From Chondrosia reniformis (taxonomy: Eukaryota; Porifera; Demospongiae; Chondrillida; Chondrillidae), in assembly GCA_947172415.1 (NCBI GenBank), contig OX359195.1, positions 5,369,501-5,433,500 on the forward strand: DNA of 64,000 bases, in the 5' to 3' direction. Each line of letters begins with the position of its first letter. The stretch's first letter is position 1. This document shows positions 33,206 to 46,000 of the stretch, piece by piece. Made by a program: the position numbers and the translations under genes. Under the pieces are notes generated by a model. That model was given only the letters and a program-made list of their open reading frames with translations, was not told the origin of the DNA and did not search any database.

Positions 33206-36200
33206 TGTTTGAGAACAGTTGATGACAGATTCCTCCAATCTTTCTTCTTGTTCTCTGGGAAGGATTTATGCAGTACTAGTACTAGTATCTGGTCGCCTGA
33301 ATAGCCTTGTTCCGATTTGAATATCAAATTACCTACAGTATTAACGACCACTCGTAGTACTAGTCGCGACCGCTATCTCGTCTTTGACGACGTTACGCAG
33401 TCGGCGAGACGAATCAAAGAATAAAAAATCTATGTATCGTAAGCCCTTTGATATATGTGCTTTCTTATTAAACACTTTAATAACCTACGCTAAATGTAGT
33501 AGCAACAGATATATAGCGGTTGCCAATTTCCATGGGCGGCCATTTTTCTTATCCACTTGAAGGCTTTTGTATACTATCTGATACATACTTCAGTGCAGGT
33601 CGGTGCCAGATACTGTCTAAACTGACCTTTAAGATAAGGTAATATTGATATATATACATATGTATGCATGCTTATTATAGCCAGAGTTTGTGACAACACC
33701 TTAAATGGAATTTGTATTATATATATGCATATGTATCCATACAATATTCATATGTATATATAGTATATAATCACAGGGAACAGTAGCGAAGTAGGTTAAT
33801 TGCAAGTCCTTGTAATACGAGAGAGATCAAGCTTGTTTTCAGGTTATATGTTATAAGTTCTTTATTTATTATGAGTAAAGACACTGCTACAAACTATGGC
33901 TTTTGATCACAAGATGAAGTAATCTATCCTGAAGGAAAATTTGTAAGTATATAAGCAATATTAGTTGCCCCGTGCATTGGAATACATGTTTTTGAATCTT
34001 TTGTGAATCTAGTTTAAGTGCCAACTGTGTTACATTGTGTGTGCATGAAGGTGTGGATGTGCCAATATAAACAATATAAAGGGTTAATTAATGTTCAGAA
34101 TGCAACCAGTGGAAAGATGCACACTGCACCAAACAATTTATATGGTGCCATCCGTACTTAATAATGACATGGCTATACCCACATGCTATACTGAGCCTGA
34201 GATCCTATTATGGCTGTACATATGCATGTAGTGTATATTCTCAAATAGTTTAATATCAGAGGTTGGTCTTTATATATATGAACCTCTTTACTGTAATTAG
34301 CTTCAAGCTGTAGTCTTATATGTATATGTCCATATACAATAGAGTATTTATGCTGTAGCTTGTTTCTTATATATGACAAACTATATTATGTGCTGTTGTA
34401 TAGGTGTTTCAAATTTAGGTGTTGTAGACACCACTATATGTATGTATTATATCTATATAATAAAGACAGATTTGAACTTGGCCTTTTTAGAGAGGTGGTT
34501 GCATTGTAGAAAGCCTTATGTATGGCCCATTGTAATAGACCAATACTGGCAGGACTTTAAGAGCCCAGCAGGCTCTAATTCAGAGGTAATCAACCACACA
34601 ATTCAGGGAAACTCTTATATAAACAGGTTTACGCTATAGACATGTATACATGTACTGGAACATTTGAATTTCTCGTAATGACTATGCTATGTTAAATGCA
34701 GTCAATATCCAGGTAATTATTGATGATGTGTAAATATATAGTTACAATGGCCTTAAAATCTTATATATATATGTATTTTTATAAAGTGACATGTATATGC
34801 TTTTTAGCAGTTGTATATATATATACACATACAGTCATCCAGCCAATGGAAGGATGGATGTTAATAAGAAACACTCCTGAGATATATAAGAAGGAAATGT
34901 TCCAGCATATATAAAACTTTAAACATGCATACTCTATAGGAATGTGAATTGGTTTGAATTGTACATGAGAGTATTTAAACAATCCAGAGCTGCATGACCA
35001 ATTAGTGTGCAAGGTAATGAATGGTATGTAGGAGGATCCAGTACATGTACACTGTGTGTGCTTTGTGGGCAGACGTACTGGAGTCATGGTCAGGTATTTA
35101 GTTGAATTCAGAGTTAAGGGTTATACAAATCTATATTCATGTATCACTACATGTTATTATATTCATAGCTAATTGCATACACAAAATTTTGTCCTCTGCA
35201 TGAAGTGGTGTTTTAGAGATTTTTGAAATGCTAGAAAGGTTATTCTTAGTACATGAAAATATTATGACCAAAAAGTGTATATAGCTTATATACGTATGTA
35301 TATAGTCTATTATATATTTAGGCACTGAAACTTACATATATGGGACACTTTGCTATGAAAGGTTGCCAAAATATATTGTTTCTTCCATAAAGGTTGTCCT
35401 TTAATCAAAGGACTGTTTAAAATTTGACTGACTGACTGGATAATTAATAATTTTGTAATTTCATGTGTTTGACAGCTTAAGAAGAGTAACTTACACTTTC
35501 ATCATTAAATTCCCGATTATGAATATTGGACTTACTAATCAAGACTATATAGATCTATCATTCAAAATGGCAGCACTAATATGCTGGAGCTGGAGTATTC
35601 AGTTTTAAAGCCTGTTTCATGGTCCAAATCACCATCCCTCAATACTTAATTAACAGCATTACCTGGAAGGCAGATGTTCTACCAGTAGCTAGAGATACCA
35701 TTTACCCAATAATATACTGAGAACAAAAATCCAGATCCTTTGCTTCTTTTTTGAGGTGTGTCCACATTAGATTGAGGTACGTACAACCATGTTTAAGAAA
35801 ATTATAAATTACTTTAATTGCATGGAAACATTTACTACAAAGAGTCTTCGCCAAGCACTAAATCCTTTGAATTCAACTATAATTTTATCACCACCACCAG
35901 ACAATACATGCATGAAGTAGTAAAGGAGTATATATACTAACTCAAAATGATATACTTCCATAATTATTTTAATTGAAGTAAACATTATGAGTAATGTTAT
36001 GAGTAATGTAATGCAGGATGACCTAATTGTAAATAAGTTGTTGTAGATTTGTACTGCAAGTTACATAAAACTCTTGTTTACACATACGTACATATATATA
36101 CATGGCACATTCTTTATTCACTTTAGGGACAACATAATGTGGGAATGTTTTTGTGATGAGCTAGTTAAATTTGTCACCATGTAGCTATAAGTTTTCTCTA

Positions 36201-37860
36201 GTAGGTATGCAAATTGAGTGAATGAAACTTTTTATAGTGTGGGCATGTAGTTTTGAATTTTACTACTGAGAACAATGGTTCAAAGCTGACCATATAGTGG
36301 TAGTTACATGTGTAGGAGATGTAGTTTTGATAGTTATGTATGTACATATATGGAGGTGTTTAGTAGAATTCAGGGATATACGTATGTATGTGTATAGAAC
36401 AATAAGGGGCAAGGAGCACTAGTTTGTATATATGCATGCAATGCACTCAAAATAATTTTAAAAAGTACATGTACAGTATACAGTATAGCATCTATTGTGA
36501 GCTATATAGTCCTTAACATTATGTTTCCTTAATCACAATTTCTTAAAATATTCCATCCTTCATTTCTTATAATATATGCATATAACAATAATAACATACA
36601 ATACAGTTGTGCATACATACTACTATACATAACCAACCTTTTAACTGGTTAACTGCACATCTAAGTGATGTCTAAGATTAATTTTGGTATATTATAGTAC
36701 TAGTAGTCTTGGTATGTATACTTTTTTAGAAGGTTGTAAAAAAACATTTTATTGTCCTGTATGTTGGCACTATGCTGTTTTTGAATGTACATTTCTAAAT
36801 GACTATATATTCTCCATGGCATTATTCAAGGATAATTAGACATTTCATTTCATCATGTAGCTATAAGTTTTCTCTAGTAGGTATGCAAATGGAGTGAATG
36901 AAAAGTTTATAGTGTGGGCATGTAGTTTTGAATTTTACTACTGAGAACAATGGTTCAAAGCCGACAATTTTAGTGGGAGTTCCTTTGAAGGCAGACTGGG
37001 AGTCATGTATAGGTAAATGAATGGACTATGCATTACAGGGAAGTAGTATACATACAATAACTTAATATAGTCTACATAATATTATATATACTACCAGTGT
37101 GTATGCATACAGTATAATATATATATAATAGCTTTCTTTAATTTTAGCTGGGTAATTACACCTAGATTATGTCTGAGAATTGAAGGTATTGGTTAAATGT
37201 TTGAACTGTCATATAGATGTCATTTATATTACCCTAGGTGTGCTAATAAGTGTACCCTAATGCTTATTTTATGGCTAATAATTAACAATAGCAATATATT
37301 GTCTGCAAGTTGCATGTTACATACAATACATGTTGACACTATCGTAGTTAAATATTTATCTCAAAATGAAAATATATTATCCATAGCATTTTTTAAGGAT
37401 AGTTAGACGTTTGATGAATATCTTAATACATTATATAGGTAGTCTTCAAAAGTATTTATTATACGTATGTAGTCAAAGTTACATACGTACTTCTAATCTG
37501 CTTTGAATTAATGAAAGATGTGCGTAATAACCTTATTAATTATGAACTTGTATTGATTCAGAAATTAGGCATGCAGGATTACACTAGCATAGGTTTAGGG
37601 ATATTTAAAAGAACTTATACTATAACTACTGTAACTATAACTATACTATAACTATATACTCCCACATAATGCATGTGGGAGTATATAGTGAATCATTTGC
37701 ACAACAATTCCTAGTATTCCACCCAATGATTAAGTCAAAATGGCAGATCCTAGTGCAGGCCTGTACGCAGGGGTTTGGAGGATTCAAAAGAACCCACTCG
37801 CTTAGGAGTCCTGAGTAGCAACTTATTATTATAGTGGTAGCCTTAGCTGCTCACTAGCGA
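33206..37860. repeat. Long non-coding 3' flank, duplicated at 59,150-64,000
   Basis: Landmarks found in both: CGTTACGCAGTCGGCGAGAC, TGTCACCATGTAGCTATAAG, GAGAACAATGGTTCAAAGC, CCGTACTTAATAATGA and ATTCCTAGTATTCCACCC. Inside, a block of about 130 bp occurs twice (36,172-36,300 and 36,848-36,980), and twice again in the other copy (62,270-62,400 and 63,275-63,390), so that local duplication predates the segmental one. No open frame over 100 codons is convincing. Confidence 0.7.
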
Positions 37861-38960
37861 TTGTGAGCTAGACCTTCTCCTTGTGCATGCCTTAGTGCTT
37901 GAAATTTAACCTAACAACTTGTATGATCTATAAAGAGCCATGTGGGCATAGTAGGTGTTGCTCTTGAGCATATTTGGATAAAATTAAGTATTGCCTAATG
38001 TTCAAAATGGCGGACAAAAATGGAAAACCATGTGAATGTGCTTTTGCATGGTTTTCCAATTTAAATAAGATACAATACAATATATCAGGCACTTGCTCCT
38101 ATAGCAATGAACACTTACCATGTGTAAACAATAGCTTTTGTTTAACAGTTTGTAATTAAATGTATTTCATTCTCCATTAATTTTGTATATATTTTCTCAT
38201 TGTAGGATATCTTGAAAAAGATCATAAGATTATTGATCAATTCGATAAATTTACACATGTTCTATGTGCTATTATAGCCTAGTTCAGTATCACAGACTGA
38301 TCTAATTGTCCTAATTATATAAGTAATAGAAGAAGGATTTTGGAAGAAAACCCTCCTGAGTCGAAACTTCTGACAATCAAGAAGAGACAATTGGAAATTG
38401 CCACAAAGATACATCAAATTAGAAAATGGTGAAAAAGAGTATAGTATCATAGATTTTATTATAATATGCATCATATCTTTTGATGTTCTATGTGCAATCA
38501 GTCTGAGTTAATACGTATATATTTATGTTTTCAAATTGAATGTACTTATGTACTAGCTAGATACATCTCTTTATCTAATTGTTTTCAGCAGACATTTTGT
38601 AATTGTAACCTATTGTTCTGTTTATATACAGTAAAAAGTAGGTACATGTATGAATAAGAAAGAATGAAAAGAAATATAAGTCAAAACACTTTTACAGTAC
38701 CAGTATACTAATATTATTATTATACATATATACATTATTTATCCATAGGTGTTTCTATTGAAAATGCAACCTGCCGATATATATAATCTTCATGTTTATT
38801 TAGGTACCTTGTAATTGATTTCTGAATAATGAATTGAATTATGTTATATATGTTCCTCACTACCACTATATACATATACATATTCTAATAATCTGGATAA
38901 TCAGTGATAAGTGAGCTATGCATAATTAATTACAAACAAACATGAAAATTGGATCAAATT
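37861..38960. other. No gene recognised
   Basis: AT-rich. A short inverted repeat (GGAAAACCATG at 38,021 with CATGGTTTTCC at about 38,046) and a stretch with CCTGAGTCGAAACTTCTGAC (38,357) are the only structures noticed. Confidence 0.4.
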
Positions 38961-39027
38961 AAACAATCCAGGAAATTTAATCAAGCTGCTTTTGACCGCA
39001 CTGTGTTCTGCCACTGAGCTATACAAT
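38948..39027 (-). ncRNA. tRNA-like remnant (possible SINE head)
   Basis: On the minus strand TATAGCTCAGTGGCAGAAC (39,005-39,024) matches a tRNA A-box/D-arm. About 50 bases on, AATTTGATCCAATTTTC resembles a weak B-box. Spacing fits a tRNA length, but the anticodon arm is not clean, so this is a pseudogene or SINE fragment. Confidence 0.35.
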
Positions 39028-39049
39028 TGGCATGTAGATCATGCAGAGA

Positions 39050-39194
39050 GCTCAAGTACTCTCTAAGTATGGATGGCCAAAAAACATGGCTGCCCTAGAC
39101 ACCATGCTGAATCTATACATCTCTATATATCTATATCTATATAGTAGACAAATCATGATCACTCGATCATAAGTTGATGAGATATGGATACATA

Positions 39195-39226
<32 letters not shown>

Positions 39227-40132
39227 GCTTAATAAGGTGACACATGCTATACACTAAAAAAGGAAGCACTAGCTGCCAAGCAGGGCCAATGAGTCACTAT
39301 AATGTATATTCACACAAGATCTTCGGGAGTTATAGAGTCTTTCCTTCGTATTATTAGCTAGTTACTTTTTAAGGATAATTAACAAGTTGTCAGCATATTT
39401 AACAATAGTATAATATATAAAAAATATAGATAATAAATATTAAATGTAATAGTTAATATATATACATATTATGTACATTATATGTATTATATTATATATA
39501 TATTATGTATATTAACTATTACATTTGATATTTGATATCTGCAAGATGTACATGTGTAACTGTCACATATATACGTATACACAATGGTTGTCCATGTTCA
39601 GCTGGCTAAGGATCATTGATCTCCTATTATGTAGAGAGAGAGAGCTGAAAACCACATGTGCAACTAAAGTTGTATGTCATTTGCTGAACAGAAGGGGGTG
39701 GTATATATCAATGTATAAAACACATGTACAACTTGCAACAAACAGATATATACAACTCTACATCATAAATCTGTATCATAATGGTCGTCGCATATCTCAT
39801 ATACCTCCTACATGAATTTTACATTTAAATATACCTTACAGTTCTAATTGAATTTAATATAATACTTTTTACATTATGCATATGGCAAATATATACATAA
39901 AAAATCAGACCTTGGTATATATCAAAGTGAAATTGAACTTACCTATTTTATATATATGAAGATTGTCATTTTTAAAATCTTTTTATTAGTTAGCTTACTG
40001 CATGGTTGTATATGTATATGACCAGTCAGCAATTGAAATCTCTTGGCTCACTTAAGCTAGCAAGGATCAATTAAGAAAATATTCCCTCATATGAATTTAT
40101 TACCATGCAGTATAGGGATAGTTTTAACTAAA
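39050..40132. other. Intergenic spacer with MITE fragment and microsatellite
   Basis: Bases 39,056-39,105 match the AGTACTCTCTAAGTAGGAAT end of the MITE family. Bases 39,196-39,225 are an ATA trinucleotide repeat. Bases 39,441-39,532 form an AT-rich inverted repeat (AAATGTAATAGTTAATATAT and its inverse). No gene recognised. Confidence 0.5.
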
Positions 40133-40599
40133 AATGGTCCTATATATAGTTGTATATATAGTTGCTATATATCTTTTTGCTTATAATTATGTACACTCAC
40201 ATGTGTTGGTGCTACATTGGACCAGTATCGGTCCTAATGCCCTTGGGCATGGTGCACCTTAATCATTGAATTGAATTGAATTGAATATAGTATAGTAAAG
40301 TGAAACTCATTAATAAGCATGTAGATTGAATTCAATGCACTACATATTTAATTTTTATATATATGTATATACGTACATGAATGGATTAGCTCATATTATA
40401 TATAGGAGATGCAGGGATATAGGAGGTATGCATATAGCTATATATATAAATATATATAATAGATTGCTTTGAGCACTGTATTATTATATACGACACTGTT
40501 AAAAATTTGTTGGTCCAATGTGTTAGATAAACATGTTATCGACCACAAACTTGTTGCTATTTATATATTATATCTCCATATATGTCTAACAGAAACGAT

Positions 40600-40809
40600 T
40601 ATACTTATCCATTCAGCGCCCGCAATTTTCAGGGTTGTCCATGTATAGTAAGCATAGCTCCACTGTATTTAAATAGGGCGATCTGACTTGCAAGCGTGCT
40701 AAACTATAAAGAAGCTTAAAGATTTTCCTTGACTGACAAAAATCATTAAAGCGCGGATTTTATAATCTAGTGAACGAGGAATATAACTTATAACCATTGC
40801 TGACAACAA
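40600..40809 (+). promoter_or_regulatory. Probable promoter and 5' leader of gene B
   Basis: This is nearly identical to 305-518, including TATTTAAATAG at 40,666-40,676 and the bases around the ATG. A 4-base deletion (AGATTTTCC for AGCAATTTTCC) is one of few changes. The shared promoter suggests both genes are controlled alike. Confidence 0.5.
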
Positions 40810-41125
40810 ATGGGCTACAACATTGTGCTCATCTTGCTACTCGTCTCCTCTTGCGTGCCACTTGCTGCACCCAAAGATGGGGGTAATCAATGTGGAGCCA
40901 TTCCTCATGACGGCATACCGACTCATATTTTGCTAAAGTTGCTGGCTGAAGAAAGCGTCGGAAAAATCAGCGAGAGCGTGCTCCAGCTAGAAAGAAGAAT
41001 CGCGACTGTGATCAACAATGTTACATCCAATTTTCAATATTCTCTGCACAATCTGTCTTCTCAGGTATATGCACTGCAACACCAGAATCAAGAATTGACT
41101 TGTGATCCAACCACTTCTATTACAA
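40810..41125 (+). CDS. Gene B exon 1: signal peptide and helical segment
   Basis: Same layout as gene A exon 1, differing by a short deletion (two codons fewer after the signal peptide), L for F in the signal core, A-G-K to V-G-K, and N-N-V-T for N-N-A-T with the sequon kept. The donor A|GTTAGC is conserved. Confidence 0.8.
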
Positions 41126-43023
41126 GTTAGCTATTATGTTTACAGTATATGTTTATCAAAACTGTATTAAATTTAGAAAGTTTGGTATATATATATATAG
41201 TACTACACAGTGCAAGTTACACAGTGCAAGTTACAAATTTATACACGGATGCAAGTGACTCCCAAGATAATCACACTGAGGTAGATAATATAATACAGAT
41301 GGAAATGACTCCCAAAATAATCACAATCAGGTATATAATTAAACGCTACAAGACTTTAGCCACACTGAAATTCTCATACAGAGTAGTAGTCTCTACAGAT
41401 CATATAAGGTTAAACACATGGCCTTCCAATTACCTTTTCACACCTTAGTATAGACTGAAGATGATGTATCTGCATGCCATTATCAGCAAAAATTCCAGTC
41501 TCATGCAGGGGGTCTCAGCCAATAATCACTGCGGATTTGACTTGCCTTCAGTGTGAGCTAGGAGTACCATTGGTTGTTTGCATGCATTCACATAAACAAC
41601 AGGGTTAGAGACAATTTGGTAACTTGCACACAGGGACATAAAGGCTGGGGCCTTTTATTTCATAATGACCCTTGTGTGCAAGTTACCAAATTGTCTCTAA
41701 CCCTGTTGTTTATATGAATGCATGCAAGCAACCAACGGTACTCCTAGCTCACACTCGAGGCAAGTCAAATCCGCGGTAATTATTGGCTGAGACCCCCTGC
41801 ATGAGACTGGAATTTTGCTGCATGATAATGGCATGCAGATGATCATCTTCAGTCTATACTAAGGTGTGAAAAGGTAATTGGAAGGCCATGTGTTTAACCT
41901 TATATGATCTGTAGAGACTACTACTCTGTATGCAGCAGTTGAGAATTTCAGTGTGGCTAAAGTCTTGTAGTGTTTAATATACCTGATTGTGATTATTTTG
42001 GGAGTCATTTGTATCCGTATTATATTATATACCTCAGTGTGATTATCTTGGGAGTCACTTGCATCCGTGTATAAATTTGTAACTTGCACTGTGTAGTACT
42101 TGATTGTATTTAATATATATATATATATATATGCTATAGCTAATTATTGCTATATACAGTTGATATCCCCTTTAAAATATATTATAAGCTGAAACAATAT
42201 ATACTGGAAAAATAAAATTTACAATTCAATTAGATATATAAAGAAAAATAGTTCATGACAAGTGATATATATATATATATATATACGTACAAGAACAGCA
42301 ATGGCTTGCCAAAGATCTGTGTTGACAGATATATATTATATATCCTTCTCTATATAGGGAGCTTGAGTTAACAATCCTTGAATTACTAATATACCATTTT
42401 TCTACATGCTGTGCCTATTCTGTAAAAAAGCCTATAGGGGAACTAAACCTGAAGAGAGCTTTGCATGGATGAAGATACAGGAGTTTCTTCTTTTCCTTTC
42501 TTTCATCTTCTGTGAATCCTACAGAGAAATCCAAGTTTATATTTCCTGGCATGCGCACTCACTACATACGTAAAATCAACTGGTAATGTACATTGTGTCT
42601 GTTACATGTATATATTAATGTTGATTTGAAGAGAGGAACCACTGTATATTAAATACATGTTTAATTTGCCTTTTGCCAATTACAGGGAACATGTACAGTC
42701 TGAAAATCAGGCTGTCTAGTGGTGCTCATGCCAATGAAGGAAAAGTTGAAATATTTTTTGACAACACTTGGGGAACTGTCTGTGACAATGGATGGGATAT
42801 CAATGATGCTAATGTTGTGTGCAGGATGCTTGGATATTCTCATGCACTGGCAGCTAGATCATCTTCTTACTACGGAGGGGGAAGTGGTCCCATTTGGTTG
42901 GATAATGTTGACTGCACCGGTTTGGAGAGCAGCATAGGGGAATGTTCTCACTTTGGGTGGGGAGTACATTCAAGGACTTGTAACCATGGCAATGATGCTG
43001 CAGCGGTGTGTTCAGGTAAGTAA

Positions 43024-43059
<36 letters not shown>

Positions 43060-46000
43060 CAAGACTATTTTCATAATTTAAGTATATATGGAAACTTATA
43101 GAGCTTTAGATGATTGAGGGGTTTTGTGGCATATGATAATCAATTTATATCTTTCCTTTCTAATTCTGCATACTCTACTAGTCTGGGTTACACAGCTATT
43201 TCTGGGAGTATACACTTTACGTACAGTGACCATGTATAAGCTTGTTATATATACTATGCATGAAAGTCTAACACACCACTTTCCTACATACTATATGTAC
43301 CTACTCTGTAAGAAAGCCTATAGGAAACTACGTATATAAATCTGGAGAGAGCTTTGGATGAAGATACAGGAATCTTTTCTTTCTTCTTCTACTCACACTG
43401 GGCCAAACAGCTTTTTCTTGGAATTCCACCCTTCATCAGTGAACCTGTGAATTGTTGTCTTTTTCTTGATCTTGATCTTTCATGATCATACATGAGAGTC
43501 CTTGACATATTATGTAATCAGTACGTAATATATTTTATAGGTTAATTATGCTTTGTGCAATTAATTCCTCCATTCAATATGAAGAATTAATTGTCAGATC
43601 CTACCAGAAATGCCTCAGACAAAGTGGAAATAAATCACTATGTGATTTATGTTACATTTTTAGACTATTATTATTTGATTATAAATTATAATAAGCAAAT
43701 ATTGTATATGGTCTTAATTCTGTTATATACATAAGCAAGTTCTTATATAACCATGTACAATAAAGGTACATATTTATGAGATTTATGTTTACAGTATATA
43801 ATAACAAACACAGCATGTGTGTGTCCATATCGTCCATCTGTGTGTGAGTGTGTGTATGTGTGCAAGCATGTTAATCCAGTATGTATTATACAGAAAAGGC
43901 CTCAGACAAAGTGGAAATAAAGCTGGTTCAGTCCACAAACTACTTAAGTGGAAGAGTGGCTGTGTACTACAACAACACTTGGGGTACAGTGTGTGACGAA
44001 GGATGGGACATCAGAGATGCTCACGTGGTCTGTAGAATGCTTGGATTCCATCATGCTGTTGATGCCAGGTCTGGTGCTTCCTTTGGAGAAGGAACAGGTC
44101 CTGTGTGGTTATCTAACTTGGGATGCTCAGGGAGTGAATCAAATATATCACAGTGTGCTAACAGTACTAGTGAATGGAGTGAACAGGATTGTGGACATGA
44201 TAGAGATGTTGGAGTTGTATGCACTGGTGAGCTACTCCTTTGAGATATATACTCTTTTATTTATATACGTAATGTACGTATATATATATGCTTAATTGAA
44301 AAACAGGTTTCTATATATATATATATAGATCTGTTCCCAAGCAATACTTGGTAAAATGAAGAAATTATAATGATCGAATATTTATATTGTATGTACTGTA
44401 CGTATACATCATCATCATCATGTATAAATATATTTATTAAAGTGACAAATGCAAAATAGCACATGCCTAAGTTGGGCCCATGAGTATAAAAAAACTGCTA
44501 TAGATTAATCTAATGTGAATTGTGTGACTAAAATCAGCCAAATGTACATAAGCTCAGACTTCTTGGAATTTAGAATGCCTCACTCAAGAATGACTACGTA
44601 TGCTCCTTATCTTCTGTCTTCTCTCTGATTGCTTTGTTTATGTATTTAAAGAAGAATCACCTACGTATGAACAAATCTTATATACGTATATATATACTTA
44701 AATCACTACTTCTAAACTATTGAGGGTTAGCAAGGATAACTGACAACCCAGCCCATATCAATAATACTGTAATCACATAATTGTAATTTTCCTCATCCTG
44801 ATTAATTCAATTCAATACTATAATAATCGATGAAAATCGTCATCTTACATAACTTGCCCATCCAAACTGTATAAACTGATCCTAATCTAGCTGACTTAAG
44901 TCCTGTACTGTTTAAAATACTGATTATCCTAGGGGTCACTTGGATCTCTTTAAATTTTGTAACTTGCACTGTGTAGTACTTGATTATATATATACACATA
45001 CATAGAATACCCATTGACACAGAATGTCAGATTAGTTGATGGACAGCATCCAGCTGAAGGACGAGTGGAAATTTATAACCCAAATAATGGTGCCTTTGGT
45101 GCTATTTTATCTTATTATTGGGATCTCAATGATGCTAAAGTGGTCTGTAACATGCTTGGATATCCATACGCTCTCTATACTAGGAGAAATAGCCATGGAA
45201 TATATGGATATGGTCCATGGTATACTGTTGCAGCATACTTCTTTTGTGCTGGAACAGAAACCAGCATCTACAATTGCAACTTCCAGGATTACTATAGTCG
45301 TAGAACAGACACTGTAGGAGTTTCATGTTCAGGTACAGTAATTTGGGGTAATATTTGTTAAGCTAAATACGTAAATTCTTGTATAAACGTAGTAAAATCA
45401 TCTACAATTGCAACTTTCAAGATTTCATTTATCATTATACAAATGCTGTAGGGGTTGCATGTTCAGGTACAGTAATCTCGGGGTAATATTCTTACTTTTG
45501 TTACACTAAATAAATATATCTAAATTGTACAGTGTTCTTGTCTAGTAATATACAACTTTCATTCCTTGAACACACAGAATCTCCTCAAACATTATCTGTA
45601 AGGATCATTAATGGTAGTCACCCTGCTGAAGGCAGAGTGGAGGTCTACTACAACAACACTTGGGGCACAGTGTGTGATGAAGGATGGGACATCAGAGATG
45701 CAACTGTAGTCTGTAGAATGCTTGGATACAGCTATGCTATAGGAGCTAAATCATCAGCCTCCTTTGGAGAGGGAAGTGGTCCAGTTTGGTTTGAAAATGT
45801 CATTTGTGATGAATCAGAGAGTAATTTGATTTACTGCTCTCATCGTGGAGTTGGTGTGAGTAGCTGTGGGCACAGTAGAGATGCAGGAGTAATTTGCTAT
45901 GGTGAGTAGTGGTCTGCCTCAGCCTATAGACTAACATGAGCTGTGCTTAAACATAAAGTTATATTTCATTTGTCAGATGATCATCACAGTGGACATTCCA

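Larger units (their letters stand above)
1..40132. repeat. Tandem segmental duplication, copy 1 (left edge outside window)
   Basis: This is the first copy of a unit holding an 18-SRCR gene and its flanks. The opening bases (an AAAATGGTCCTATATA start, then an ATTAATAAGCATG block and a TTCAATGCACTACATATTT block) recur at about 40,133-40,350. The 3' flank at roughly 33.5-37.9 kb recurs at 59.3-64.0 kb. Much of the length difference from copy 2 comes from mobile elements in gene A introns. The array may continue beyond either window edge. Confidence 0.85.

Noticed and set aside
37974-38159. Open frame with several Cys (FKMADKNGKPCEC...)
   Set aside because: Short, contains a hairpin-forming repeat, and shows no signal peptide or known toxin-like Cys pattern.
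39196-39225. ATA repeat as a CRISPR-like or structured array
   Set aside because: It is a simple trinucleotide microsatellite.
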